Shown: piece by piece, positions 15,694-24,590 of the stretch
How the letters are laid out: every line of letters begins with the position of its first letter
Position numbering within the stretch: the stretch's first letter is position 1
Source of the DNA: Armatimonadota bacterium
GTDB taxonomy: Bacteria > Armatimonadota > HRBIN16
Direction: 5' to 3'
Assembly: GCA_026003195.1 (NCBI GenBank)
Contig: BPGU01000001.1
Span: forward strand, 543,398 to 607,397
Length of the DNA: 64,000 bases
The notes under the pieces: model-generated
Database searches by the model: none
What the model saw: only the letters and a program-made list of their open reading frames with translations
Told to the model about the DNA's origin: nothing
Translations under genes and position numbers: made by a program

Positions 15694-16750
15694 GTTTTGT
15701 CCACTCTCGCAGTTTGCGTTGAATTCGGCTGGCGGATTGCATGAGCAACCGCGCTTCGTCTTCCCACAGTTGCAGAGGAACCACCTGTGACCAGCCGTTG
15801 TTGCCTGCCACTATCGGCGCGCCGATAGTGGTGTGGATGCCATAAAATTCGCCATCCAGCCGTACCTGCCCCGCCACCACGATCTCGCGCCCATCCATCA
15901 ACGTGCGCACCAGGTCTACTGTGACATTGGCAGTTGCGACCGCCGTTTTCGCGCCTGAGAGATGGGTCAGATAGGGCTTCAGCACCACGCGCAGGTCGGG
16001 CGGGAGGCGGTCGACGTGCTCAAACGCCTCGCGGATCAGCCCTTGTTGCAGGTACGCTACCACGCTCAGCTTCTCTCGTTGCACTTCCTGTGGGAAATCC
16101 AGCACGCTGCGGTTTCCGCGCAGTCGTCCACTAATCGCCAGCATCTCCTCCATATCCATGCCGTAGATACGTACGCTGCTCCACAGAGGGACCATCTGTT
16201 CACCATGCTCGCCGACCACGAAGGCGTGCACCATCTGGCGGCGCACTCCAACATCGGCGGCGATCTCGCGGCGGAAACGCAGCGAGTCCGAGTACGCGCC
16301 GATGCCGATAACGCGATGCCTGCCCAAATAGCGGCTGAATATCTCCACACCCAGCTCCACCGGGTTCGTGACGACGATGACCACTTCGTTGCCATGACCA
16401 TACTTCTCGAGGGCACGAGCGTAAGTGTGGAATACGGGCAGGTTTGTATGCGCCAGCGTATCCCGAGAAGGTGCGCTGGAGGCATCGATAGGTACCGCTT
16501 GCCCTGCCGCCATGACGATGATGTCACCTACCACCTCTTCAGGATGCAAAGCGACATCCAGCTCGGGGGCGATCTCAGCATAGGCATCCGCGAGGTCGCT
16601 GCGCAATCCGAACAGCACGCGCTCGCTTCTGCCGCCTCGCCTGCCCACCAGCTGCAGGCGTTCGGTGGGGGAGAGCACTCGCTCCGCCACCAGCTGGATA
16701 GCGATTTCGCGTCCGCAGTCGCCGCTTGCACCGATAATGGATACGTCCAT
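15683..16750 (-). CDS. Malate/lactate dehydrogenase family protein
   Basis: This 355-residue NAD-dependent dehydrogenase begins with the Rossmann segment VSIIGASGDCGREIA (GASGxxG rather than the usual GAGxxG). It has VVTNPVELGVEIFSRYLG and the catalytic His in VVGEHGEQMVPLWS. ATG 16750 is 2 bases after the adenosyltransferase stop. The ORF could extend upstream but would overlap that gene heavily. The C-terminal domain carries an extra 20-25 residues compared with classic malate dehydrogenases. Malate, lactate or another 2-hydroxy acid as substrate cannot be decided here. Confidence 0.78.
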   Translation of the reverse strand: MDVSIIGASGDCGREIAIQLVAERVLSPTERLQLVGRRGGRSERVLFGLRSDLADAYAEIAPELDVALHPEEVVGDIIVMAAGQAVPIDASSAPSRDTLAHTNLPVFHTYARALEKYGHGNEVVIVVTNPVELGVEIFSRYLGRHRVIGIGAYSDSLRFRREIAADVGVRRQMVHAFVVGEHGEQMVPLWSSVRIYGMDMEEMLAISGRLRGNRSVLDFPQEVQREKLSVVAYLQQGLIREAFEHVDRLPPDLRVVLKPYLTHLSGAKTAVATANVTVDLVRTLMDGREIVVAGQVRLDGEFYGIHTTIGAPIVAGNNGWSQVVPLQLWEDEARLLMQSASRIQRKLREWTKHGE

Positions 16751-16752
16751 CG

Positions 16753-17295
16753 CTACATGTCCCAGATGATGTCCTGCACGCCCTCTGCGGCATTCACTGC
16801 CCTTGCCATCACAAACAGCAGGTCGGCAAGACGGTTCAGGTAGGTGATGATGTATGGATTGCCCGGTTCGATGTGAAAGAGGGTGACGACCCGTCTTTCG
16901 GCACGCCGGCACACGGTGCGTGCTACATGCAGCGTAGCGGAAGCCACAGCGCCTCCGGGTAGAATAAAGTGACGAAGAGGCGGAAGAGTGTCTTCCAGGG
17001 CATCGATGTGCCGCTCGAGTGCCTGCACTTCCTCTTCACCAATAGGCTTGATGATAGGTTTTTTGCCCACAGGCACTGCCAGCTCTGCACCGATGACAAA
17101 CAGGTGATTCTGTACCTGTTGCAGTATCTCGCTGAAGGTAGGATACGCCTGCAGGTAGGCGATAGCCAGCCCCAGATGCGCGTTCAGCTCATCGACGGTG
17201 CCGTACGCTTCCACGCGCGGCGAGTCCTTGCTGACCCGCTGCCCACCCAACAAGCCTGTGGTTCCGTTGTCTCCCGTTCTGGTATAGATGCGCAT
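16753..17295 (-). CDS. Cob(I)alamin adenosyltransferase, PduO type
   Basis: The enzyme adenosylates cob(I)alamin to make the coenzyme form of B12. The 180-residue protein begins MRIYTRTGDNGTTGLLGG, the ATP-binding signature of PduO enzymes. It continues with VEAYGTVDELNAHLGL, ILPGGAVASATLHVARTVCRRAERR and a C-terminal YLNRLADLLFVMAR, all family hallmarks. It is the first gene of a four-gene operon and diverges from the Rieske gene across 264 bases. Its presence implies adenosylcobalamin-dependent enzymes elsewhere. Confidence 0.93.
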   Translation of the reverse strand: MRIYTRTGDNGTTGLLGGQRVSKDSPRVEAYGTVDELNAHLGLAIAYLQAYPTFSEILQQVQNHLFVIGAELAVPVGKKPIIKPIGEEEVQALERHIDALEDTLPPLRHFILPGGAVASATLHVARTVCRRAERRVVTLFHIEPGNPYIITYLNRLADLLFVMARAVNAAEGVQDIIWDM

Positions 17296-17481
17296 GACAA
17301 ACCTCGTTCGCGAAGTACGCTCTCATTTTGGCGCATTCGGCAGGTGATGTCAAGAGTTCGCCCGGCTTTTCCGCGAAGAACACCAGTAGAAGGTCACCTC
17401 GCAGGTAGCGTACAGCGGTGTGGAACCGGGCTTTCTGAGCGAGCCTTCGCCGGGGCGACATCACAAGTCGGAGCGAATAGC

Positions 17482-17495
17482 GCAGGATGTCCTGC
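17482..17495. repeat. 14-base palindrome between divergent operons
   Basis: GCAGGA-TG-TCCTGC is a near-perfect palindrome in the 264-base gap between the adenosyltransferase and Rieske genes. It is a candidate operator for either direction, but nothing else in the sequence supports a regulator. The rest of the gap (17296-17559) holds no ORF I trust. Confidence 0.35.
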
Positions 17496-17559
17496 AGCAT
17501 GTCGCACCGGATCTCGCCGGCAAATTCCGATTGCGATACTATCCGTAGGAGGCAAGCCG

Positions 17560-18066
17560 ATGAGAAGTAATGGTCTGGAATATCAGGAACAGCCACCGGA
17601 TTCCCCCATCCGGCGCAGGGTACTGAGCTGGCTGGTGGGGTTGATCCATCTAGGGGTAATAGCGGGCTTTATTGCGCCGGTGCTGGGGTTCATCAGCTCG
17701 CCTACCCGCCGACGACGAGAGCCGGGAGAGTGGGTGCCGGTACTGAACGCCCATGAACTGAAGCCCGGCGAAACCAGAGCGGTGACGTACTCGTTGATGG
17801 TGAAAGACGGCTACATGACCGCCGAGCACCGCTACAGTGTTTACCTGTACCACCGAAGCGACGGCACTATCCTGGCGTTTGACCCTTCCTGCCCGCATCT
17901 AGGTTGCCGGGTGGAGTTCAAAGAGCGCAAGCAACGCTATGTGTGTCCTTGTCACGGTGGGGTATTTGACACCGAAGGCAACCTGGTCTCCGGTCCGCCT
18001 CCAACCGGATTAACGAGGTTGCCTGCGCGTGTGGATGGAGGCAAAATCTGGATACAGAGGGTGTAG
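17560..18066 (+). CDS. Rieske iron-sulfur protein of a cytochrome bc complex
   Basis: The 168-residue protein has one N-terminal membrane anchor (SWLVGLIHLGVIAGFIAPVLGF) and the Rieske ligands CPHLGC and CPCHGG, which hold a 2Fe-2S cluster with two Cys and two His. It passes electrons from quinol to the c-type acceptor on the outer face of the membrane. The ATG at 17560 follows TAGGAGG; the open frame upstream is not coding-like. The cytochrome b gene starts 4 bases after its stop. No cytochrome c gene follows. Confidence 0.92.
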   Translation: MRSNGLEYQEQPPDSPIRRRVLSWLVGLIHLGVIAGFIAPVLGFISSPTRRRREPGEWVPVLNAHELKPGETRAVTYSLMVKDGYMTAEHRYSVYLYHRSDGTILAFDPSCPHLGCRVEFKERKQRYVCPCHGGVFDTEGNLVSGPPPTGLTRLPARVDGGKIWIQRV

Positions 18067-18070
18067 GACA

Positions 18071-19258
18071 ATGGCGCACCTGATAGAGAAAACTACCGAG
18101 AAACCGACGCCTCGCTCAGATGGCAAGCCTGAGACAGGCGTGGAACTGTCCCGCCAGACGGGGTGGGTTGGTGCAGTGCGCGACTGGATAGAAGAGCGCA
18201 CCGGATTGTTCGGCTTTATCCAACGCCATCTGGACGAGCCGATGCCTCCAGGCGTGGGGTGGTGGCAAACGCTGGGCAATCTGCTGCTCACGCTGCTCAT
18301 TTTCCAGTTCATTACCGGTTTCGCGCTGGCGATGTTCTACGCGCCCACACCCGACCACGCACACGAGAGCGTGAAGCACATCACCGAGAACGTGCCGCTG
18401 GGAGCGTTCATTCGCGGATGGCACCACTGGGGCTCTTCGTTCATTATGCTGGTAGTGGTGCTGCACATCCTGCGCGTGTTCTTCTGGGGGGCTTATAAGA
18501 AGCCGCGCGAACTCACGTGGCTGGTCGGTGTTGCCATCTTTCAGGTAATACTGGCGTTTGCCTTCGCCGGCTATCTGCTGATTTGGGACCAGAAGGCGTA
18601 CTGGGCAACAGTGGTAGGCACGCGCTTCGCCAGCACCGTGCCCATTATCGGCGAGTGGCTGATGTACTTCCTGCGGGGAGGTAAAGAGGTAGGGGCGTTG
18701 ACACTCACGCGCTTCTACGCCATCCACATCATGTTGCTGCCGGTGGTGCTGGTATTGCTGATCGCGGCGCATCTGTATCTGGTGCGGAGGCTGCATATCG
18801 CGGGCCCGGTGGTTCCGCAGAAAGGCGCGCCGCAGCCGTTCTATCCATACCAGCTGTTCCGTGACGCGGTGGTGGTGCTGGTGGGCATGGGATTGTTGAT
18901 GACCTGTGCTCTGCTGTTCAAGCCGCCGCTGTACCCTGTCGCCGACCCATCGGGCACGGCGTTCACCCCACGTCCAGAATGGTACTTCTTGGGCTTGTAT
19001 GAACTGTTGAAGCTAATGCCGCCCAAACTCGAGGTTCTTGGCACGGTGGTAATACCCGGTCTGGTGGCAATCGGCATGATACTGCTGCCGTGGCTGGACC
19101 GCTCGCCGTCGCGTCACCCTGCGTATCGTAAGTGGGTGATTGACGTAGGGCTGATTGTTATCTTCCTGATAGGCACGCTCACGTTGAAGGGCATCCTGTC
19201 CGAGCCGCCAGCGCCGCCGCCTGCGCAGGTTTCTTCCACGACATCGGGTTCGCGATAG
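18071..19258 (+). CDS. Cytochrome b of a bc-type quinol oxidoreductase
   Basis: The 395-residue integral membrane protein carries two b hemes. The heme-ligand His residues appear in RGWHHWGSS, VVVLHILRVFF, YAIHIMLLP and LIAAHLYLVRR. The quinol-site PEWY motif is present in RPEWYFLGLYELLK. Both the b6-like N-terminal part and the subunit-IV-like C-terminal part are in one chain, eight or so spans. Start ATG 18071 is chosen because it follows the Rieske stop by 4 bases. The complex needs a c-type cytochrome from elsewhere. Confidence 0.92.
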   Translation: MAHLIEKTTEKPTPRSDGKPETGVELSRQTGWVGAVRDWIEERTGLFGFIQRHLDEPMPPGVGWWQTLGNLLLTLLIFQFITGFALAMFYAPTPDHAHESVKHITENVPLGAFIRGWHHWGSSFIMLVVVLHILRVFFWGAYKKPRELTWLVGVAIFQVILAFAFAGYLLIWDQKAYWATVVGTRFASTVPIIGEWLMYFLRGGKEVGALTLTRFYAIHIMLLPVVLVLLIAAHLYLVRRLHIAGPVVPQKGAPQPFYPYQLFRDAVVVLVGMGLLMTCALLFKPPLYPVADPSGTAFTPRPEWYFLGLYELLKLMPPKLEVLGTVVIPGLVAIGMILLPWLDRSPSRHPAYRKWVIDVGLIVIFLIGTLTLKGILSEPPAPPPAQVSSTTSGSR

Positions 19259-19381
19259 TCGGTTCCTTCGTGGAGGGCACGGCTCCATTCGAGTGTGAGA
19301 AGGAAGCACGGTCACGGCGGAGTACGTCCCTCCGGTACTTGTGCAGGATACCGTTTCCCCAACCGCTAACTATCAACCACT

Positions 19382-19897
19382 ATGCGCAAAAGCCGAACAT
19401 TCCGAACAACCGTTCCCCTCGCGGCGGTGGTGCTGGTGCTCATCGCATCCGCGCTGTGGCAGCGCTGGATGCCCGCGCGTGGGGATTTCACCGGCAGGGT
19501 AGTGGGCGTCTCCGACGGCGACACGATCGAGGTGATGCGTGCGGGACGAGCGGTGCGCGTGCGCCTGCAAGGGGTGGATTGCCCCGAGAGCCATCAGGCG
19601 TATGGCACACGGGCAAAGCAGTTCACGGCGGAACTAGCGTTTGGCAAGACGGTGGCAGTGCAGGTGCATGGAACCGACCAGTACGGACGCATTCTGGGAG
19701 AGGTCATCCTGCCCGACGGGCGCAGTCTGAACCGTGAGCTGGTGCGCAACGGTTATGCATGGTGGTACCGGCGCTACTCGGATGACCCTGTGCTACAGCA
19801 GCTAGAGGAGGAGGCACGGCGCGAGCGACGCGGTTTGTGGAGCGATAGAAACCCGATACCCCCCTGGGAGTTCCGAAGGGAGCGTCGTCGGCGGTAG
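19382..19897 (+). CDS. Secreted or anchored thermonuclease (SNase family)
   Basis: The 171-residue protein has an N-terminal hydrophobic segment (VPLAAVVLVLIASALW) followed by a staphylococcal-nuclease fold: GRVVGVSDGDTIEV, VRLQGVDCPES, DQYGRILGEVIL and NRELVRNGYAWWY. Asp in DGDT, Arg in VRLQGVDCPE and the DQYGR Arg are the expected catalytic and calcium residues. It would act on DNA or RNA outside the cytoplasm. No Shine-Dalgarno is evident before ATG 19382, so the start may be leaderless or slightly misplaced. Confidence 0.88.
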   Translation: MRKSRTFRTTVPLAAVVLVLIASALWQRWMPARGDFTGRVVGVSDGDTIEVMRAGRAVRVRLQGVDCPESHQAYGTRAKQFTAELAFGKTVAVQVHGTDQYGRILGEVILPDGRSLNRELVRNGYAWWYRRYSDDPVLQQLEEEARRERRGLWSDRNPIPPWEFRRERRRR

Positions 19898-19930
19898 GAG
19901 GTGTTTGTTTCCTGTCACTCAGGGCACCAC

Positions 19931-22900
19931 TCAGCCCCCGTTGACCACCACAAATATCCACCTGCCTGACAGGTCCGGCGTGACCTCGATGACTACCTTG
20001 TCGTTCTCACGGCGGAAGGGCACCTCACGCCCTTTGCTGCCCGGCGTTGCCCCTTCGAGGAACAGGCGAAACTCTCGAGGGAACAGCTTTTCGGAGAGCA
20101 TCAACCGTGCCGCTCCGTGCACCTGTATCTCCATGACTGCTCCGTTGGGAACTCGCCGTTCGGGGGCGATGGGCGCCCACACCACCAGCGCAACAGGGTT
20201 TTCACCGATTCGCTCTGCGAAGCGGTAGAGCCGACCGTCTATCTCTATCTCCGCGCTGTCGGAACCGCAAAAGGCAACTAGTTCGCCTTGCTGGTCTACG
20301 CGGAAACTGACCGCGCCTCTTCCGTTGTAGGTCACGCGGTGCCCGTTTACGGGGAAATCCTTCACTTCCACACGCTCCGAAGGCAGCTTGAGCCTCTGCA
20401 ATACCCGCTCATCCTCCTGCCGATTTCGCGCGAAGCCGCCACTCCAGTCCTCCACAATCTCGCGAGTGTGGGGAGCAATAGAGATTGCGCCGTTCGGGAA
20501 ACGGGTGACCAGATACTGCCCTGTGCGTGAGAGGTGTTCGGTTTTGTCGTTCACATCGGCGAACCTGCCCGTCTGCGGATAAGCACCCAGCGCATGCAGC
20601 ACCTCATACCAGTTGCGGACATCGTATCCCAGGCTGCGGGACTGGTCGTCGCGAGGGCGATAGCCGAGGAAGGCGGCGATACCCCCGCTGACGCTTCGCC
20701 TGAGAGTACCTACCACCTGCTCACCAACGGAAGCCACAGTCTCAGTACCCTGTTCCGCCTGCACAGGGTAAGTGTGGTCTACCAGAAAGTCCGTCAGGAT
20801 GGTTTGCGGGGCAACTTCCTTCAGTGTTCCAGCGAAAGTCACCGTCCGTCCGGGCGCGGCGATACCCTCGTTCTGTCCGGGCGTATAGCGCACGCCGAAT
20901 ATCTGTTGCCACAGCGGAAGCGCCGGTTCGCCCTCAGCGGTGAGCACCGGCGGAGGTCCCGACCATATCACCCGACCGCCTGCTTCCACCATCTTCTGCA
21001 TCAGCTCCAGCGTCTTGCGCGAGGGGAATGGCTCAAATAGTGCCACCAGCGTGGTAAAGCGATAGTCTCCGATGCGGATAGCCCCACCCTCCAGCTTGCC
21101 CTGTTCCAGCAGCTTCCATTGCGTGATGTAGTTGGCATAGCCGTACTGCGTCATCCAGCTGCCGAACCGTTCCTCTACTGCTACCAGGTCTAGCGGATAC
21201 AGCATCAGCACCTCCACCGCCCGGTGCTGCATCCCCTGCACGCGCCCGTGATACCCGCCGGCGGTTCCGTATGCGCACTGTAGCCACCAGTGCCTCTGGC
21301 TGATTTCCTGTGGAGAACCCCAGTGTGCTGCGTAAGAGTAGGGAAGTTCATTGAGGATGCCGGTAGAACAGCCCAGTGCCAGACCGTAGTAGTTCCTGTC
21401 CAGCCAGCCGCCCTCCGAGTGGTCGTTGCCGTTGCCGGTCAAGAAATCGCCCCACCGGAAGTAGTCGTAGCATGCCGAAGCCGCCTGATGCACCGTCACC
21501 GACCACACAAAGTTGGGCGTGTACTCGTACTTATAGCGGTTCATATTCTCCTGTCCCACGTTCCAGTAGTCCACAGTGGGGCTTTCCGCCCAGGTGGCAT
21601 GGGCGCGTGCTTCGAGTTTGTATCCCATGCGTTGCTCCGCGTAGCGCTTAGCGGCAACGAACAGCTCTACTACACCATCCTGCAACAGGCGATAATAGCG
21701 GGCGCGGAGAAGGGCGGTTTCGCGAATGGCTTCGGGCGTCGCCCCAAAAACGTGCATCACCGGCTGGCGTGCGCTCAAATCACTGGCGAAATCTTCCTGC
21801 GCATACACAAAGTACACCAGGTATTTCGCGAAATCACGATACTGTTCACCATACAGCTGGGCATAGCGGCGTGCAAGGCTATCGGTGACGTAGCGCATGG
21901 CGAACTCGCCGTGCTCGTGATGATTGAAGTACGCCCAGTCCTGCTGGATGTGCATTTCGTCGGAATAGAGGGCGTTGAGCTTCACCCCCGCATCGGCGTA
22001 CTTATCCACCAGCGACTGCAGGAACGGCAAAGCCTTCTCACTGAAGTAGTCCATCTCAGGCGAGCGGTACATCTGCACTACCAGCACGCGGTTCAGCTCA
22101 CCCACATCGGTTCGTCCTTCGCCGTACACACGGATGCGTTCGGCGGTGAAGTCTCCTGCCCGTGCCTGCACGTTCGGGAAGGTTTCTACCTTTGCCACCT
22201 CGCTGATTTCCACAATATCATCCGGGGCTACCACGCGGTACGGTGTGCCGGGGATGGGACGTTCCCGAAAGGCGAACACGCGCACGCCCGCGTCCTCCAG
22301 CTCCACCACGCCCTTGTTGTTTGCCCAGCGTTTGTGTCGCCACAGCTGTACGCTGAAGGCACCTGTCTTCGGGTCGCGCAAGCCCTTGCGATACTGCATC
22401 CACACACCGCATTCGCCCGTGCGAGCACGGTAGGCGGGTCCCACCTCCAGCGGCGACAGCAGGCTGAGCTCCAGTCCCAAGCCATAATCTTGCGCAAATT
22501 TTGCAATGCCAGCGATGCGTTGCACGTAATCGTCCATGTCGGGCGTGTAGCGACGCGGTCCCGCCTGACCGGGGCGGTACTGGCTGAAGAAGTGGTCAAA
22601 AGCGATAATGAGGGTGCGGTGTCCTGCCGCCTTTGCGCGTTCACATATCTGGCGCAGGCTGGCTTCGTGTTTCTCAAAAGTGAGGCTGAGATTCAGCACT
22701 CTGTCGGGGTCGGAGAGCATCTCCAGTTCCTGGTCGCTGACCAGGATGATGGCGGATTTTCCGATTTCAAACCCGTATGCGCCCGGGTAGCTCACCAGCT
22801 CCGCTCGGTAGGTGTTCTCAGGGACTTCGGTACTCATGATGTTATCCTCCACGTTGGCGACTGCGGGTGCGATGATGCACTGAAGTGTTGCCAGTGCCAG

Positions 22901-22939
22901 TATCCAGTGCACAAGACGTTTGACAGCCCCTTTTCTCAC
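19931..22939 (-). CDS. Large secreted hydrolase-like protein (GH42-like architecture)
   Basis: This is a roughly 1002-residue exported protein. The GTG at 22939 follows AAGGAGG at 5 bases and starts a clean signal peptide (RLVHWILALATLQCIIAPAVA); the ATG at 22960 has no ribosome site. A probable (beta/alpha)8 barrel comes first (RTLIIAFDHFFSQY, LNALYSDEMHIQ), then a flavodoxin-like segment (ALFEPFPSRKTLELMQKMVE, GGRVIWSGPPP) like the trimerisation domain of GH42 enzymes, and beta domains at the end. Catalytic acids cannot be assigned. Substrate unknown; carbohydrate is the best guess. Confidence 0.6.
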   Translation of the reverse strand: MRKGAVKRLVHWILALATLQCIIAPAVANVEDNIMSTEVPENTYRAELVSYPGAYGFEIGKSAIILVSDQELEMLSDPDRVLNLSLTFEKHEASLRQICERAKAAGHRTLIIAFDHFFSQYRPGQAGPRRYTPDMDDYVQRIAGIAKFAQDYGLGLELSLLSPLEVGPAYRARTGECGVWMQYRKGLRDPKTGAFSVQLWRHKRWANNKGVVELEDAGVRVFAFRERPIPGTPYRVVAPDDIVEISEVAKVETFPNVQARAGDFTAERIRVYGEGRTDVGELNRVLVVQMYRSPEMDYFSEKALPFLQSLVDKYADAGVKLNALYSDEMHIQQDWAYFNHHEHGEFAMRYVTDSLARRYAQLYGEQYRDFAKYLVYFVYAQEDFASDLSARQPVMHVFGATPEAIRETALLRARYYRLLQDGVVELFVAAKRYAEQRMGYKLEARAHATWAESPTVDYWNVGQENMNRYKYEYTPNFVWSVTVHQAASACYDYFRWGDFLTGNGNDHSEGGWLDRNYYGLALGCSTGILNELPYSYAAHWGSPQEISQRHWWLQCAYGTAGGYHGRVQGMQHRAVEVLMLYPLDLVAVEERFGSWMTQYGYANYITQWKLLEQGKLEGGAIRIGDYRFTTLVALFEPFPSRKTLELMQKMVEAGGRVIWSGPPPVLTAEGEPALPLWQQIFGVRYTPGQNEGIAAPGRTVTFAGTLKEVAPQTILTDFLVDHTYPVQAEQGTETVASVGEQVVGTLRRSVSGGIAAFLGYRPRDDQSRSLGYDVRNWYEVLHALGAYPQTGRFADVNDKTEHLSRTGQYLVTRFPNGAISIAPHTREIVEDWSGGFARNRQEDERVLQRLKLPSERVEVKDFPVNGHRVTYNGRGAVSFRVDQQGELVAFCGSDSAEIEIDGRLYRFAERIGENPVALVVWAPIAPERRVPNGAVMEIQVHGAARLMLSEKLFPREFRLFLEGATPGSKGREVPFRRENDKVVIEVTPDLSGRWIFVVVNGG

Positions 22940-23024
22940 GGGAGCCTCCTTATCTGGCATCGTTCTGAACCTGTGATGCCTTACTGCGAACGGCGATGCA
23001 GTCTCCTGCTCTCAGAGAGGGAGC

Positions 23025-23052
23025 CGCTCCGGGATCTTTAGCCCCCGGAGCG
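23025..23052. terminator. 9-bp hairpin after the small secreted-protein gene
   Basis: CGCTCCGGG and CCCGGAGCG form a perfect stem around a 10-base loop between the minus-strand genes at 23113 and 22939. No T-run is present on either strand, so it is a terminator-like structure rather than a proven terminator. Confidence 0.5.
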
Positions 23053-23112
23053 ATGATACAGGAACAGATCAGACAGTACCTCGGCCTCCATGGAGGTGCG
23101 ATGGACAGTCTG

Positions 23113-23508
23113 TTACCGCATGGGCTTCACGTTGACCTGCGGGAGCACCTCGCGCAGGTGTTTTGCCCATATCTCGCCCAGCTTCAAAGGCGTGGTTTTG
23201 TTCAAAGCCGCATGTTTCTTATCCACCGTGACCAGCAGGTTCTCTTTCACATATATCGCCGCCTCGCCACCGGCAATCGGCTTCACCACAATGTCCGATG
23301 GCTGAATATCAGGGTCTTGCAAGATGGTTCTCAGGCGCACGGTAATCGCATCCGCGCGCTGTTGGGGGGTCATTCCGCCCGCGCTGAAGCGAATGCGCAG
23401 GATCATCTCTCCCCCCACCACAACCTCGCCGACAGGCTCCTCCTGCGCGAAGCTGAGAGAGAGCGCTGCGAGCAGCAACGCCAGTGCCACAACCAGTGTC
23501 TTCTTCAT
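23113..23508 (-). CDS. Small exported protein of unknown function
   Basis: The 131-residue protein has a clear signal peptide (MKKTLVVALALLLAALSLSFAQ). The mature part has the pattern TPQQRADAITVRLRTILQDP and EAAIYVKENLLVTVDKKHA, similar to the extracytoplasmic part found in front of some mechanosensitive channels and to standalone secreted proteins of the same fold. GGAGGT precedes ATG 23508. It lies between fabI and the large secreted hydrolase; the function is unknown. Confidence 0.65.
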   Translation of the reverse strand: MKKTLVVALALLLAALSLSFAQEEPVGEVVVGGEMILRIRFSAGGMTPQQRADAITVRLRTILQDPDIQPSDIVVKPIAGGEAAIYVKENLLVTVDKKHAALNKTTPLKLGEIWAKHLREVLPQVNVKPMR

Positions 23509-23533
23509 CGCAGTACCTCCAGGTAATATGTTT

Positions 23534-24307
23534 TTAAACCATGCCCATTACATGGTAACCGCTATCCACGTAAAGCACTTCACCCGTTACGCCACGCGCG
23601 AGGTCGCTCAGCAGGAAAAGGGCAGCATCCGCTACCTCTTCCGCTTCTGTATTGCGTCGCAGGGGAGCTACCTCGCGCACTCGCTGCAACATCGTGGTAA
23701 ATCCCGCAATCGCCCGCGCTGCCAGGGTGTTGATAGGTCCCGCCGAAATCGCGTTCACCCGAATGCCCTGTGCACCGAGGTCAGAAGCGAGATAGCGCAC
23801 ACTGGCTTCCAGCGCGGCTTTGGCAACGCCCATGACGTTGTAGTTCGGTACCACGCGCTCGCTACCAAGGTAGGTGAGCGTCACCACACTGCTGCCTTCA
23901 CCCATCAGAGGCTCCAGCGCCTTGCACAACGCAACCAGTGAGAACACGCTCACGTCCATCGCGATTCGGAATCCCTCGCGTGAGGTATCCACATACCGCC
24001 CGGACAGTTCCTCTTTCTTCGCAAACGCCACGCTGTGTACCAGGATGTCCAGTTTGCCCCAGCGCGTCTGCAGCTCCTGCGCCAGTTTTGTTACCTGCTC
24101 ATCGTCCGAGACATCGCACGGCAAGAGCAGAGTTCCCGGCACGCTTTCCGCCAGCGGGCGTACGTTCTTTTCCAGTCGCTCGTTCTGGTATGTTAACGCC
24201 AGGTTTGCCCCCTCCTGAGCCAGCCGTCGGGCAATCGCCCAGGCGATACTGCGCTCGCTGGCAACCCCCAGCACCAGAGCGTTCTTCCCTTCCACCAAAC
24301 CCGACAT
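23534..24307 (-). CDS. fabI: Enoyl-[acyl-carrier-protein] reductase (NADH)
   Basis: FabI performs the last reduction of each fatty-acid elongation cycle. The 257-residue short-chain dehydrogenase-type protein begins with NALVLGVASERSIAWAIARRLA, the FabI variant of the Rossmann loop. The catalytic Tyr and Lys lie in the YNVMGVAKAALEASVRYLA segment (Y-x6-K). The ending FLLSDLARGVTGEVLYVDSG is standard. ATG 24307 follows GGAGGT; 21 further residues are open upstream but not conserved. The expected second active-site Tyr is Leu here (TLTYLGSERV keeps Tyr). It stands behind a repeat-rich gap. Confidence 0.93.
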   Translation of the reverse strand: MSGLVEGKNALVLGVASERSIAWAIARRLAQEGANLALTYQNERLEKNVRPLAESVPGTLLLPCDVSDDEQVTKLAQELQTRWGKLDILVHSVAFAKKEELSGRYVDTSREGFRIAMDVSVFSLVALCKALEPLMGEGSSVVTLTYLGSERVVPNYNVMGVAKAALEASVRYLASDLGAQGIRVNAISAGPINTLAARAIAGFTTMLQRVREVAPLRRNTEAEEVADAALFLLSDLARGVTGEVLYVDSGYHVMGMV

Positions 24308-24391
24308 GCGATCACTGACCTCCACTTCTGAGTCACAGCATGTGTTCTTTGTTCGATGGAGGCAGAACACATCCCTGCATGAGGCATGTAG

Positions 24392-24478
24392 CCCCCTTCA
24401 GACAAAGCCAGCCTTCGCTGGTTGACTGAGCCCTGCGCAGGCAGGGCTTGGTTTGTGAGGGAACGGCTTCAGCCGTGA
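24392..24478. repeat. Hairpin-rich intergenic repeat, copy 1
   Basis: The unit reads CCTTCAGACAAAGCCAGC, then CTTCGCTGG-TTGA, an inserted hairpin (GCCCTGC-gcag-GCAGGGC at 24430-24447), GGTTTGTGAGGGAACGGC and TTCAGCCGTGAA. Two small hairpins, CCAGC-cttc-GCTGG and ACGGCT-tc-AGCCGT, frame it. A second copy without the inserted hairpin follows at 24511. Together these fill the 348-base gap between fabI and the FliT-like gene, in which I see no coding region. Confidence 0.7.
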
Positions 24479-24510
24479 AAGAAAGAGTTGGGTGTTTGCG
24501 TCTGAAGCCG

Positions 24511-24579
24511 CACCCTTTCAGGCGAAGCCAGCCTTCGCTGGCTGAATATGGTTTGCAAGGGAACGGCTTTAGCCGTGAA
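24511..24579. repeat. Hairpin-rich intergenic repeat, copy 2
   Basis: The second copy reads CACCCTTTCAGGCGAAGC, CAGCCTTCGCTGGCTGAA, TATGGTTTGCAAGGGAAC and GGCTTTAGCCGTGAA. It keeps both terminal hairpins of copy 1, with compensating or loop changes (AGCCGT loop TC becomes TT), and lacks the central hairpin. The conserved ends and variable middle are typical of small dispersed, palindromic intergenic elements. Confidence 0.7.
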
Positions 24580-24590
24580 TACCAACAACA

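Noticed and set aside
21290-23041. 583-residue plus-strand ORF opposite the large secreted hydrolase
   Set aside because: It is the mirror of a conserved secreted protein with signal peptide and ribosome site; the plus-strand product is rich in His/Val/Arg with no domain, typical of GC-rich shadows.
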